Shown here piece after piece: positions 42,499-49,916 of a stretch of 64,000 bases of DNA; the first letter of the stretch is position 1, and each line of letters opens with the position of its first letter. Source of the stretch: an uncultured Oscillospiraceae bacterium (lineage in GTDB: Bacteria; Bacillota; Clostridia; Oscillospirales; Oscillospiraceae); NCBI GenBank assembly GCA_947168655.1, contig CAMVMU010000003.1, positions 1 to 64,000 of the forward strand. Reading direction: 5' to 3'. The translations under genes and the position numbers were made by a program. Under the pieces are notes generated by a model that had not been told where the DNA came from, did no database searches, and saw only the letters and a list, made by a program, of their open reading frames with translations.

Positions 42499-43238
42499 TG
42501 GGCTGCTACGATCAGCTGGCTGCCTGCTACGATGAGCTGACAGAGGACGTGGCCTACGAGAAGCGGGCGGACTATCTGGAAAAGCTGTTCCGCCGTGCCG
42601 CCATGCCGGTCCATACGGTGCTGGATCTCGCCTGCGGGACCGGCACCATGACATGGCTGCTGGCCGGACGGGGCTATGAGATGATCGGCGTGGACGGCAA
42701 CGAGGAAATGCTGGCCAAGGCTATGGAGAAGTACGGCAGCGTAGAGGCGGAGCCTCCCATCTTTTTGCACCAAACCATGCCGCGGCTGGATCTCTACGGC
42801 ACGGTGGACGCGGCAATCTGCTGCCTGGACAGCCTGAATTACCTGACCCGTCCCGCCGATGTGAAGCGGACGTTTCAGCGGCTGCGCCTGTTCATCGCTC
42901 CCGGCGGACTGCTGGTGTTCGACGTAAACACTCTGGAGAAATTCCGCACCCTGGACGGGCAGGTCTTTCTGGACGAGACGGAGGACGCCTACTGCGTCTG
43001 GCGGACGGAGTACAGCCGCAGGATCTGCACCTATTACATGGATCTGTTCCGCCGCCGGACCGACGGGACCTGGGACAGAAGTCTGGAGATCCACCGGGAG
43101 CGGTACCACACGGTGGAGGAGCTGACGGCCTGGCTGCAGGAGGCGGGGTTTGGAAAGATCCGGGTCTACGGCGATGGGAAGCTGCGCCGCCCGGCAGAGG
43201 AGGAGCAGCGGATCTATTTCTCCTGTGTGCGGCTATGA
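42498..43238 (+). CDS. Class I SAM-dependent methyltransferase
   Basis: 246 aa. VLDLACGTGTMTWLLAGRGYEMIGVDGNEEML (about 41-72) gives motif I and the acidic ribose-binding Asp; AAICCLDSLNYL is motif IV-like and GGLLVFDVNT the following strand. The substrate is unknown; the family (often placed beside YerC and upstream of hslO in clostridia) methylates small molecules or tRNA. Cytoplasmic. Confidence 0.88.
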   Translation: MGCYDQLAACYDELTEDVAYEKRADYLEKLFRRAAMPVHTVLDLACGTGTMTWLLAGRGYEMIGVDGNEEMLAKAMEKYGSVEAEPPIFLHQTMPRLDLYGTVDAAICCLDSLNYLTRPADVKRTFQRLRLFIAPGGLLVFDVNTLEKFRTLDGQVFLDETEDAYCVWRTEYSRRICTYYMDLFRRRTDGTWDRSLEIHRERYHTVEELTAWLQEAGFGKIRVYGDGKLRRPAEEEQRIYFSCVRL

Positions 43239-43251
43239 GGGAGGCAGAGGC

Positions 43252-43536
43252 GTGTATCGTACGTTTTTTTATATCATGATCCTGCTGCTGGTGGTTGCCG
43301 CCCACTGCGCGCTGATATGGCACACGGAGAAAATGAAAGAGGACAGGCAGCCCTGGAGCAGGGGAACCAAGATCCCGCTGGCGGTGCTGGCCGCACTGTG
43401 CATAGCAGCGGTAATTGGCGGGCTGATTGTGGTTCTGGCCCATCTGGATCCCACTGCCAGCCATGCGCTGGCCGGAGTTGCCCTGCTGATGGCGATCTGG
43501 TTTGATTTCCGCCTGGGCCGCGCCTGCGGCAAATAA
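43252..43536 (+). CDS. Small two-helix membrane protein
   Basis: 94 aa from GTG 43252 (GGGAGGCAGAGG ahead). The ORF track start lies in the previous gene. Two clear membrane helices, near 5-22 (IMILLLVVAAHCALIW) and 39-60 (AVLAALCIAAVIGGLIVVLA), and a third weaker hydrophobic part. Positioned between the methyltransferase gene and hslO with short gaps. Function unknown. Confidence 0.7.
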   Translation: MYRTFFYIMILLLVVAAHCALIWHTEKMKEDRQPWSRGTKIPLAVLAALCIAAVIGGLIVVLAHLDPTASHALAGVALLMAIWFDFRLGRACGK

Positions 43537-43561
43537 GAAGAACAAGAGGAGTTTTACAAAG

Positions 43562-44461
43562 ATGAGTGACCGCATTGTCAGAGCCATTTCCACCGACGGA
43601 TTGGTACAGGCTGCAGCGATTTGCAGCCGCGATCTGGTGGAGCGTGCCCGGCAGATCCACCATACAACGCCCACCGCCACCGCTGCGCTGGGACGTGCGC
43701 TGTCCGGCGCAAGCCTCATGGGCAACGCCCTGAAGGGGCAGGGCGCCAGCCTGACGCTGCAGTTCAAGGGCAACGGTCCTCTGGGCACGGTGCTGGCCGT
43801 GTCGGACAGCCTGGGCAACGTGCGGGGCTATGTGACGAATCCGGAGACGGACCTGCCCCTGCGGCCGGACGGCAAGCTGGACGTTGGCGGCGCCGTGGGT
43901 CACGAGGGGACGCTGACGGTCATCAAGGATCTGAATATGCGGGATCCCTATGTGGGCACCGTGGATCTGCTGGGCGGCGAGATTGCCGAGGATATCGCCG
44001 GCTACTTCGTGGAGTCGGAGCAGATCCCCACTGCCTGCGCTCTGGGCGTACTGGTGGATCGGGATCAGAGTGTCCGTTCCGCCGGCGGCTATCTCATCCA
44101 GCTGATGCCCGGCGCCACGGAGGATACCATTGTGAAGGTGGAGGGCGGCATCATGGCCGCCGGGGCCGTATCGTCTATCCTGGAAAAGGACGATGATCCG
44201 GAGCACCTGCTGCGCACGGTCATGTCCGATTTTGAGCTGCACATTCTGGATACCGAGCCGGTGGAATACCGCTGCTACTGCTCCCGCGAACGGGTGGAGC
44301 GTGCGCTGATCTCCCTGGGGGCGGAAGAGCTGGAGGGGATCCTGAGGGAACAGGGCGGCTGCCAGATGACCTGCCAGTTCTGCGACGCGGTATATGAATT
44401 TTCCGCCGCCGAACTGGAGGCGCTGATTGCCGGGCTGCGCGGCGACGGTTCAAAAAATTGA
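43562..44461 (+). CDS. hslO: Hsp33 redox-regulated chaperonin
   Basis: 299 aa from MSDRIVRAIS. Typical N-terminal domain (GALSGASLMGNALKG-like segment, GPLGTVLAVSDSLGNVRGYV) and the C-terminal zinc redox switch CYCSRERVE near 240 with CQFCDAVYEF near 275 (four Cys: CxC and CxxC). Oxidation frees zinc and turns on holdase activity in the cytoplasm. Usual length. Confidence 0.95.
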   Translation: MSDRIVRAISTDGLVQAAAICSRDLVERARQIHHTTPTATAALGRALSGASLMGNALKGQGASLTLQFKGNGPLGTVLAVSDSLGNVRGYVTNPETDLPLRPDGKLDVGGAVGHEGTLTVIKDLNMRDPYVGTVDLLGGEIAEDIAGYFVESEQIPTACALGVLVDRDQSVRSAGGYLIQLMPGATEDTIVKVEGGIMAAGAVSSILEKDDDPEHLLRTVMSDFELHILDTEPVEYRCYCSRERVERALISLGAEELEGILREQGGCQMTCQFCDAVYEFSAAELEALIAGLRGDGSKN

Positions 44462-44480
44462 AATTTTTCAAAACTTTTTA

Positions 44481-44509
44481 TTGACAGAGCCTGCCCGGTT
44501 TAGTATAAT
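44481..44509 (+). promoter_or_regulatory. Consensus promoter of the Val-Asp-Phe-Gly tRNA operon
   Basis: TTGACA, 17 bases, TATAAT, 31 bases ahead of tRNA-Val. Matches consensus at all twelve positions. Confidence 0.93.
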
Positions 44510-44540
44510 AACCCTTGCCGTTCTCGAGGCGGCAAGGGAC

Positions 44541-44617
44541 GGGAGCATAGCTCAGCTGGTTAGAGCACCTGCCTTACAAGCAGGGGGTCACTGGTTCGAG
44601 TCCAGTTGTTCCCACCA
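44541..44617 (+). tRNA. tRNA-Val (TAC)
   Basis: Full cloverleaf: acceptor GGGAGCA/TGTTCCC, anticodon loop CTTACAA giving TAC, T loop TTCGAGT, CCA encoded. First of four tRNAs in one transcript. Confidence 0.95.
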
Positions 44618-44624
44618 AACATAT

Positions 44625-44701
44625 GGCCAAGTAGTTCAGTTGGTTAGAACGCCAGCCTGTCACGCTGGAGGTCGTGGGTTCGAGCCCCATCTTGGTCGCC
44701 A
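44625..44701 (+). tRNA. tRNA-Asp (GTC)
   Basis: Acceptor GGCCAAG/CTTGGTC, anticodon loop CTGTCAC giving GTC, encoded CCA. Confidence 0.95.
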
Positions 44702-44704
44702 TAT

Positions 44705-44780
<76 letters not shown>

Positions 44781-44783
44781 TTT

Positions 44784-44859
44784 GCGGGCGTAGCTCATCT
44801 GGTAGAGCGCGACCTTGCCAAGGTCGAGGTAGCGAGTTCGAGCCTCGTCGCCCGCTCCA
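44784..44859 (+). tRNA. tRNA-Gly (GCC)
   Basis: Acceptor GCGGGCG/CGCCCGC, anticodon loop TTGCCAA giving GCC, encoded CCA. Last of the four; terminator follows at once. Confidence 0.95.
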
Positions 44860-44896
44860 AAAACAAAGGACACCTTACCGGGTGTCCTTTGTTTTT
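44860..44896 (+). terminator. Terminator of the tRNA operon
   Basis: AAAACAAAGGACACC pairs perfectly with GGTGTCCTTTGTTTT around TTACCG. Confidence 0.92.
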
Positions 44897-44994
44897 GGAA
44901 CAGATAGAAGATGAGCGCCTTGCGGTACATGCTGGTTGTGCCTGCGAGTACCGGATATCCAGACAAACGTCTCCATAATCGCCAAAATCGCCCC

Positions 44995-45023
44995 TTGACA
45001 AAGCCGGAGGGCTATATTATAAT
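44995..45023 (+). promoter_or_regulatory. Consensus promoter of tRNA-Cys
   Basis: TTGACA, 17 bases, TATAAT; tRNA-Cys begins 34 bases later. Confidence 0.93.
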
Positions 45024-45057
45024 ACCCATCGAGCCTTTGGGCAGAACAATGAAATAT

Positions 45058-45132
45058 GGTGACATAGCCAAGTGGTAAGGCAAGGGTCTGCAAAACCCTC
45101 ATTCCCCGGTTCAAATCCGGGTGTCACCTCCA
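45058..45132 (+). tRNA. tRNA-Cys (GCA)
   Basis: Acceptor GGTGACA/TGTCACC, anticodon loop CTGCAAA giving GCA, short variable part, encoded CCA. Own promoter and terminator. Confidence 0.95.
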
Positions 45133-45136
45133 GACG

Positions 45137-45170
45137 AAACCCTGTAGTCGCAATGACTACAGGGTTTTTT
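45137..45170 (+). terminator. Terminator of tRNA-Cys
   Basis: AACCCTGTAGTC and GACTACAGGGTT pair around GCAAT, followed by a T-run. Confidence 0.9.
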
Positions 45171-45330
45171 GTACCTGCTTGGGGTTTTGTTTTCGCTTTT
45201 TTTGTTGATTTCCTGATTCAAAATGTATAAAATTGAGCAAAACTATCAGAAACCAAGACCGGACCGCGCGGGGCGGGAACCGCCACGGCGTGCCGATCTG
45301 CTTTGACAAGTGTTGAAAAGGAGAATACCC

Positions 45331-46191
45331 ATGATCTACGATACCGCCATTATCGGCACCGGCCCCGCCGGTGTCTCCGCAGCCCTAACCCTCAGAGCAA
45401 ACGACAAGAAGTTCATCTGGATCGGCAGCAAGACCTTCAGCGACAAGGTGGGCAAGGCCGAGCGGATTGCCAACTATCCCGGCCTCCCCATGGTCACCGG
45501 ACAGGAGATGAACGACGTTTTCCGCCGCCAGTGTGAGGAACTGGATATTGCCATCGAGGACCGGATGGTCACCTCCATCATGAAGTTCGGCGACCACTAT
45601 GCCCTCACCGCCGGCAGCGAATTCTACGAGACCTATACCATCATTTTTGCCACCGGCGTTGCCAACGTGGGCACCCTCCCGGGCGAGGGGGAGCTGGTGG
45701 GCAAGGGCGTCAGCTACTGCGCCACCTGCGACGGATTCCTGTATAAGAACAAGACCATCGCCGTGATCTGCACCGCCAAGCGGTTCGAGCATGAGGTGGA
45801 GTTCCTGTCCGGCCTTGCGGCCAAGGTGTACTATTTCCCGCTGTACAAGGATCCCTCCCGGTTCGGCGAAAACGTGGAGATCATGAGCGAGCGGGCGGTA
45901 AAAATGAACGCGGAGAACGGCCGCCTGGCCTCGCTGACCTTGAAGAACGGCGAAGCTGTCTCGGTTAACGGCGTGTTCTGCCTGCGGGAAAGCGTGTCTC
46001 TGGCCACGCTCCTGCCGGGCCTCGCCACGGAGCAGGGGCACATCGCCGTGGACCGGGCCATGGTGACCAATCTGCCCGGCGTCTTTGCCGCGGGCGATTG
46101 CACCGGAAGACCCTATCAGTACGTGAAGGCCGCCGGCGAGGGCAACGTGGCCGCCCACAGCGCCATTGAGTACCTGGCGTCTCTCCGGTGA
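45331..46191 (+). CDS. Thioredoxin-reductase-like flavoprotein without the usual NADPH motif (FFTR-like)
   Basis: 286 aa from MIYDTAIIGTGPAGVSAAL (AAAAGGAG site), shorter than standard TrxB. FAD-binding GTGPAG near 8-13 and FAAGDCTGRPYQ near 250-262 are present, as is the redox pair CATC near 130. After it, where TrxB has a Gly-rich NADPH loop (GGGxSA), this protein reads AVICTAKRFEHEVEFL, with no GxGxxA/G. This is the feature of ferredoxin-dependent flavin thioredoxin reductases described from clostridia. It would then reduce thioredoxin using ferredoxin, not NADPH. No thioredoxin gene is adjacent. Confidence 0.8.
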   Translation: MIYDTAIIGTGPAGVSAALTLRANDKKFIWIGSKTFSDKVGKAERIANYPGLPMVTGQEMNDVFRRQCEELDIAIEDRMVTSIMKFGDHYALTAGSEFYETYTIIFATGVANVGTLPGEGELVGKGVSYCATCDGFLYKNKTIAVICTAKRFEHEVEFLSGLAAKVYYFPLYKDPSRFGENVEIMSERAVKMNAENGRLASLTLKNGEAVSVNGVFCLRESVSLATLLPGLATEQGHIAVDRAMVTNLPGVFAAGDCTGRPYQYVKAAGEGNVAAHSAIEYLASLR

Positions 46192-46300
46192 TCAGGACGG
46201 GATTCCGGCCGGGCGACCCGGGAGAGTTTTTCCAAATGATTTCCAATGCCGGTTTGTAAAAACGAAAAAAATGATCTTCAAGTCCGGGCGCAACTGCCCC

Positions 46301-46341
46301 AACAGCAAAGACACGCCATAGCGTGTCTTTGCTGTTTTTTT
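46301..46341 (+). terminator. Terminator after the flavoprotein gene
   Basis: AACAGCAAAGACACGC and GCGTGTCTTTGCTGTT form a 16-bp perfect stem around CATA, followed by seven T. Confidence 0.92.
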
Positions 46342-46348
46342 ATGGCGC

Positions 46349-46401
46349 TTGACAATCGCAGGCTTTTCTGTTACACTCTCGAAGGTGTTCCATTTGGAAC
46401 A
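46349..46401 (+). promoter_or_regulatory. Promoter and Crp/Fnr-type operator of the regulator-ABC operon
   Basis: TTGACA (46349), 17 bases, TACACT (46372-46377), then the dyad TGTTCCATTTGGAACA (46386-46401) just past the start of transcription. Its position suits autorepression by the Crp/Fnr-like protein encoded next. Confidence 0.75.
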
Positions 46402-46417
46402 GATTTGAGGTGGAAGT

Positions 46418-47044
46418 GTGGCGGAAAAAGAATTCGATCTGTCGGAGCTGTTCCTGTTTGACGGCGCGCAGGATGCGCTGACCGAGGTGGGGGAGGCGGA
46501 GTTGGCAGCCTATCACCGGGGAGAGCTGATCCTTGAGGGCGACAGCTGCCGCCGTGCGCTGGGCGTGCTGCTGCGGGGCCGGGCAGAGGCGGTGTCCCCG
46601 GCAAAGGAGACGGCGGTGCTGTCCACCTTTGGGCCGGGCGCGGTGTTCGGCGCGGCGGCGCTGTTCGGCATGGAGCAGTCCTACGTCAGCCGGATCCGGG
46701 CTGTGACCGACTGCACGGTGCAGTTTCTGCCGGAGGAGATGCTGGAGCGGCTGTTTTTGCGCTATCCCCGCACGGCGGTGAACTACATTGCCTTTCTGTC
46801 GTCCCGGGTGCGGCTGCTCAACGGCAAGATCGCCGTGCTGGAGCAGAACGATGCCGAAAGCAGGCTGTACCGCTATCTGACGGAGAACTGCAGCAGGGAT
46901 GGACGGCTGAGCAGCCGAATGACCATGAAGAGCCTGGCGGCTACGCTGAACATGGGCCGTACCAGCCTGTACCGCGCCATGCAAAGCCTGGAGGAAAAAG
47001 AATTAATTGTCCGGAAGGACGGAAAAATGGAGGTTATCAGATGA
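46418..47044 (+). CDS. Crp/Fnr-family transcriptional regulator
   Basis: 208 aa, GTG start after GAGGTGGAA. N-terminal cyclic-nucleotide-binding-like beta roll (LILEGDSCRRALGVLLRGRAEAV, FGPGAVFGAAALFG), a long dimer helix, and a C-terminal winged HTH (MTMKSLAATLNMGRTSLYRAMQSLEEKELIVRKDGKMEV). It lacks the N-terminal Cys cluster of Fnr, so oxygen sensing by iron-sulfur is unlikely. It overlaps the substrate-binding-protein gene by four bases, so it probably controls this uptake system in response to an unknown ligand. Confidence 0.88.
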   Translation: MAEKEFDLSELFLFDGAQDALTEVGEAELAAYHRGELILEGDSCRRALGVLLRGRAEAVSPAKETAVLSTFGPGAVFGAAALFGMEQSYVSRIRAVTDCTVQFLPEEMLERLFLRYPRTAVNYIAFLSSRVRLLNGKIAVLEQNDAESRLYRYLTENCSRDGRLSSRMTMKSLAATLNMGRTSLYRAMQSLEEKELIVRKDGKMEVIR

Positions 47045-48060
47045 TGAAGAAGATTGTGAGTTTGCTGCTGGCGCTGACGCTGGTGTTTGCCCTGGCAGCC
47101 TGCGGCGGAAACCCCGAGAAGAACCCGGAGCCGGATCCCAAGCCTGTGGAAACGGCCGACCCCGTGGACATCAACCTGTACGTACTGGCCGGCCCCACCG
47201 GCATCGGCGCCGTGAATCTGCGCGCCAAGGCCGAGGCGGGGGAGACCCTGTCCAACAACTACCACGTGACCATGACCGGCGCCAACGACGAAGTGGTGGC
47301 CGCCGTGTCCAACGGTCAGGCGGACATCGCCTGCGTGGCCACCAACCTGGCCGCTGTGCTGTACAACAAAACCGAAGGCGGCGTGAAGGTGCTGGCGGTG
47401 AACACCCTGGGCGTGCTGTCCATTCTCACCAACGGGACGGAGCTGAACACCGTGGCCGACCTGAAAGGCAAGACCATTTACAGCCCCGGCCAGGGCGCCA
47501 ATCCCGAGTATATCCTGCGCTATGTGCTGCAGGGCAACGGCCTTGACCCCGACAAGGATGTGACCATCCAGTTCGTGGGCGAAGGCAGTGAACTGATGAA
47601 TGTGTGGCAGGACGATTCCGAGGCCGTCATCATGGCGCCCCAGCCGGTTGCCACCGCCCTGCTGATTCAAAACGAGGGCGCCAAGAAGGCCTTCGATATG
47701 ACCGAGGAGTGGGAGAAGGTCTCCGGCGGCGACAGCACCCTGATGATGGGCTGCGTCATCATCCGCACCGCCTTCCTGGAGGAGCATCCCGAGGCCGTGA
47801 CCGGCTTCCTGAAGGACTACTCCCTCTCCATTGAGGCTGCCCAGAACGACGTGGAGGGCACTGCTGCCCTGTGCGAGCAGTTCGGCATTATCCCCAAGGC
47901 TCCCCTTGCCAAGCAGGCCATTCCCCAGTGCGGTTTGACCTTCGTGGCCGGCGCGGACATGAAGGCCCAGCTGAACGGCTATCTGTCCGTGATGTTCGAG
48001 GCCAATCCCAAGAGCGTGGGCGGCAAGCTGCCCGCCGATGACTTCTATTATGTCGGCTAA
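47041..48060 (+). CDS. ABC transporter substrate-binding lipoprotein (NMT1/TauA-like)
   Basis: 339 aa. Signal peptide with lipobox LAAC (Cys near 21), then a Pro/Glu-rich linker and a periplasmic-type binding fold: VYVLAGPTG-like first strand, ANDEVVAAVSNGQADIACV, DLKGKTIYSPGQGANPEYILR and VIMAPQPVATALLI, as in proteins for nitrate, sulfonate, taurine or thiamine-precursor uptake. It is anchored outside the membrane. The ligand cannot be told from sequence alone. Confidence 0.88.
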   Translation: MMKKIVSLLLALTLVFALAACGGNPEKNPEPDPKPVETADPVDINLYVLAGPTGIGAVNLRAKAEAGETLSNNYHVTMTGANDEVVAAVSNGQADIACVATNLAAVLYNKTEGGVKVLAVNTLGVLSILTNGTELNTVADLKGKTIYSPGQGANPEYILRYVLQGNGLDPDKDVTIQFVGEGSELMNVWQDDSEAVIMAPQPVATALLIQNEGAKKAFDMTEEWEKVSGGDSTLMMGCVIIRTAFLEEHPEAVTGFLKDYSLSIEAAQNDVEGTAALCEQFGIIPKAPLAKQAIPQCGLTFVAGADMKAQLNGYLSVMFEANPKSVGGKLPADDFYYVG

Positions 48061-48799
48061 AAAATGGCAGACTGCCGCCGCTGTGGCCTTCTGGATCGCA
48101 GCGTGGCAGTTGGGCGCCATGCTGGCCAATCGAAAACTTCTGATCGCAATCCCTACGCCGGTAGACACGCTCCGTGCCCTGTGGCGTCTGGGCGGCACAA
48201 CGGATTTCTGGCTTACGGTGGGCGCGTCCGCCCTGCGCATTTGCCTGGGCTTTGCTGTGGCGGTGCTGGTGGGTACGGCCTGCGCCGTGCTCTCGGAGCG
48301 GTGGGGGCTGTTCCGCGCCGCGTCGGAGCCGCTGCTGCGCCTTGTCCGGGCGGTGCCGGTGGCGTCGGTGACCATTCTGGTGTTTCTCTGGCTTCCCCGG
48401 GAGCGCATCCCCGGCTTTATTGCCTTCCTGACGGTCTGCCCCATCGTGTGGAGCAACGTGGCAGGCGGTATCCGCAATACTGACCGGGGACTAACGGAGA
48501 TGGCCCGCGTTTTCGGCATGGGGCGCTGGGAGATCCTGCGGAAAATCACCCTGCCGGAGATCCGGCCCTACTTCACAGCGGCTGTCGCCACAGGTCTGGG
48601 CTTCGCCTGGAAGTCCGGCGTGGCGGCGGAGATCATCTGCCGCACGAATCTGTCTCTGGGCAGTATGCTCTGGAGCAGCAAAAGCGCCGTGGCCTATGAC
48701 GAGGTGTTTGCCCTGACGCTGGTGATCGTGGTGTGGAGCGTGGCGCTGGAGAGCGGCGCCCGCGCCCTGCTGAAAGGAGGCCGCCGTGATCCGGTTTGA
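48050..48799 (+). CDS. ABC transporter permease (TauC/SsuC-like)
   Basis: 249 aa from MSAKKWQTAAAVAFW, overlapping the previous gene; ATG 48038 is an alternative. About six membrane helices; the EAA loop EMARVFGMGRWEILRKITLPEIRPYF near 156-181 is the ATPase contact. Pairs with the ATP-binding protein that starts 14 bases before its stop. Confidence 0.9.
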   Translation: MSAKKWQTAAAVAFWIAAWQLGAMLANRKLLIAIPTPVDTLRALWRLGGTTDFWLTVGASALRICLGFAVAVLVGTACAVLSERWGLFRAASEPLLRLVRAVPVASVTILVFLWLPRERIPGFIAFLTVCPIVWSNVAGGIRNTDRGLTEMARVFGMGRWEILRKITLPEIRPYFTAAVATGLGFAWKSGVAAEIICRTNLSLGSMLWSSKSAVAYDEVFALTLVIVVWSVALESGARALLKGGRRDPV

Positions 48800-49346
48800 G
48801 AACGTGACCTTCGGCTATCGGGGCAAACAGCCGGTGGTCGAAAACCTGAATCTGGAGATCCGTCCCGGTGACCGGCTGTGTCTGTTCGGGCCGTCAGGCC
48901 GGGGAAAGACAACGGTGCTGCGGTTGCTGATGGGGCTGGAGAAGCCCCGCAGAGGCCATATCACCGGTACGGAGGACCTGCGTTTTTCCGCTGTGTTCCA
49001 GGAGGACCGGCTGATTGCCGGAAAAACGGTGCTGGAGAACGCCACGCTCTTTGCGGAGGAAACCGCCGCGCGCGCCGTGCTGGAGCGGCTGGGGCTGGGG
49101 GAGGTGCTGGACAGCCTGCCCGGCGAGCTCTCCGGCGGACAGCGGAGGCGCGCCGCCCTGGGCCGCGCCCTTGCCCACCCCTTTGACGTGCTGGTGCTGG
49201 ACGAGGCGCTGACGGGATTGGACGAGGCGGCGGCGCAGCGATGCCTGGCAGTCATCGACGAGATGGCCCGGGACAAAACCGTGGTTATGGTCACCCATGA
49301 CCGCACCCGCGCGCAGGCGTTGGGCGCGGCAGTGACGGAACTGTAA
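48786..49346 (+). CDS. ABC transporter ATP-binding protein
   Basis: 186 aa, GTG start after GAAAGGAGG. Walker A GPSGRGKTTVL near 38, Q-loop AVFQEDRL, signature LSGGQRRRAALGRAL near 117 and Walker B VLVLDEALTGLD near 135. It is shorter than the usual 240 aa, lacking the C-terminal extension, but all ATP motifs are intact. Energises the uptake system with the two genes before it. Confidence 0.92.
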   Translation: MIRFENVTFGYRGKQPVVENLNLEIRPGDRLCLFGPSGRGKTTVLRLLMGLEKPRRGHITGTEDLRFSAVFQEDRLIAGKTVLENATLFAEETAARAVLERLGLGEVLDSLPGELSGGQRRRAALGRALAHPFDVLVLDEALTGLDEAAAQRCLAVIDEMARDKTVVMVTHDRTRAQALGAAVTEL

Positions 49347-49358
49347 AAACACCCCATA

Positions 49359-49394
49359 AGGCGTCTGAGCCCACAGATGGCGCAGACGCTTTTG
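49359..49394 (+). terminator. Terminator of the ABC operon
   Basis: AAGGCGTCTG and CAGACGCTTTT pair around about 15 bases, followed by TTTTG. Confidence 0.75.
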
Positions 49395-49395
49395 C

Positions 49396-49424
49396 TTGAC
49401 AAGCGTGACACCGAAGAGTAGGAT
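49396..49424 (+). promoter_or_regulatory. Promoter of the DtxR-type regulator gene
   Basis: TTGACA, 17 bases, TAGGAT, 43 bases ahead of the start codon. Confidence 0.65.
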
Positions 49425-49466
49425 AAAAGAAAGAAGAGGCATTGTTGCCGATGAGGAGGGACAGAA

Positions 49467-49838
49467 ATGGCGGACGGACATCGTTCCAGCGAGGATTATC
49501 TGGAGGCCATTCTTATGATCCGGCAGGCCAAAGGCAGCTGCCGCAGTGTGGACGTGGCCGCGCATCTGGGCTTCTCCAAGCCCAGCGTCAGCGTGGCGGT
49601 GGGCAAGCTGGTGGACAGCGGCTGCCTGCAGCGGATGGATGACGGCCAGCTGGTGCTGACCGAGAAAGGCATGGCCATCGCCAGCGAAACGCTGGATAAG
49701 CACCGCCTGCTGACGGACGTGTTCTGTGCCATGGGCGTCAGCCCGGAGACGGCGGAGCACGACGCCTGCCTCATTGAGCACCACCTCAGCGAGGAGACCT
49801 ATGAGAAGCTGCGCGCCTTCTGGCAGAGCCGCGGCTGA
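49467..49838 (+). CDS. DtxR/MntR-family metal-dependent regulator
   Basis: 123 aa. The N-terminal winged HTH (SEDYLEAILMIRQAKGSCRSVDVAAHLGFSKPSVSVAVGKL, about 7-47) and the dimerisation domain with metal ligands (HDACLIEHHLSEETYEKL, about 97-114) match short MntR-like proteins without an SH3 domain. Likely represses manganese or iron uptake elsewhere; no transporter for these metals is adjacent. Confidence 0.9.
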   Translation: MADGHRSSEDYLEAILMIRQAKGSCRSVDVAAHLGFSKPSVSVAVGKLVDSGCLQRMDDGQLVLTEKGMAIASETLDKHRLLTDVFCAMGVSPETAEHDACLIEHHLSEETYEKLRAFWQSRG

Positions 49839-49851
49839 CAGTACTGCCGTT

Positions 49852-49884
49852 GAACGCCGGTCGGCTGGCCGGCGTTCTGTTTTT
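49852..49884 (+). terminator. Terminator of the DtxR-type gene
   Basis: GAACGCCGG and CCGGCGTTC pair around TCGGCTGG, followed by TGTTTTT. Confidence 0.85.
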
Positions 49885-49916
49885 CTCACACCCATGAAGG
49901 TCAGGGAAGGAACGAT

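Noticed and set aside
46873-48549. 558-aa minus-strand ORF opposite the ABC genes
   Set aside because: Antisense shadow over a signal peptide, lipobox and permease that read clearly on the plus strand.
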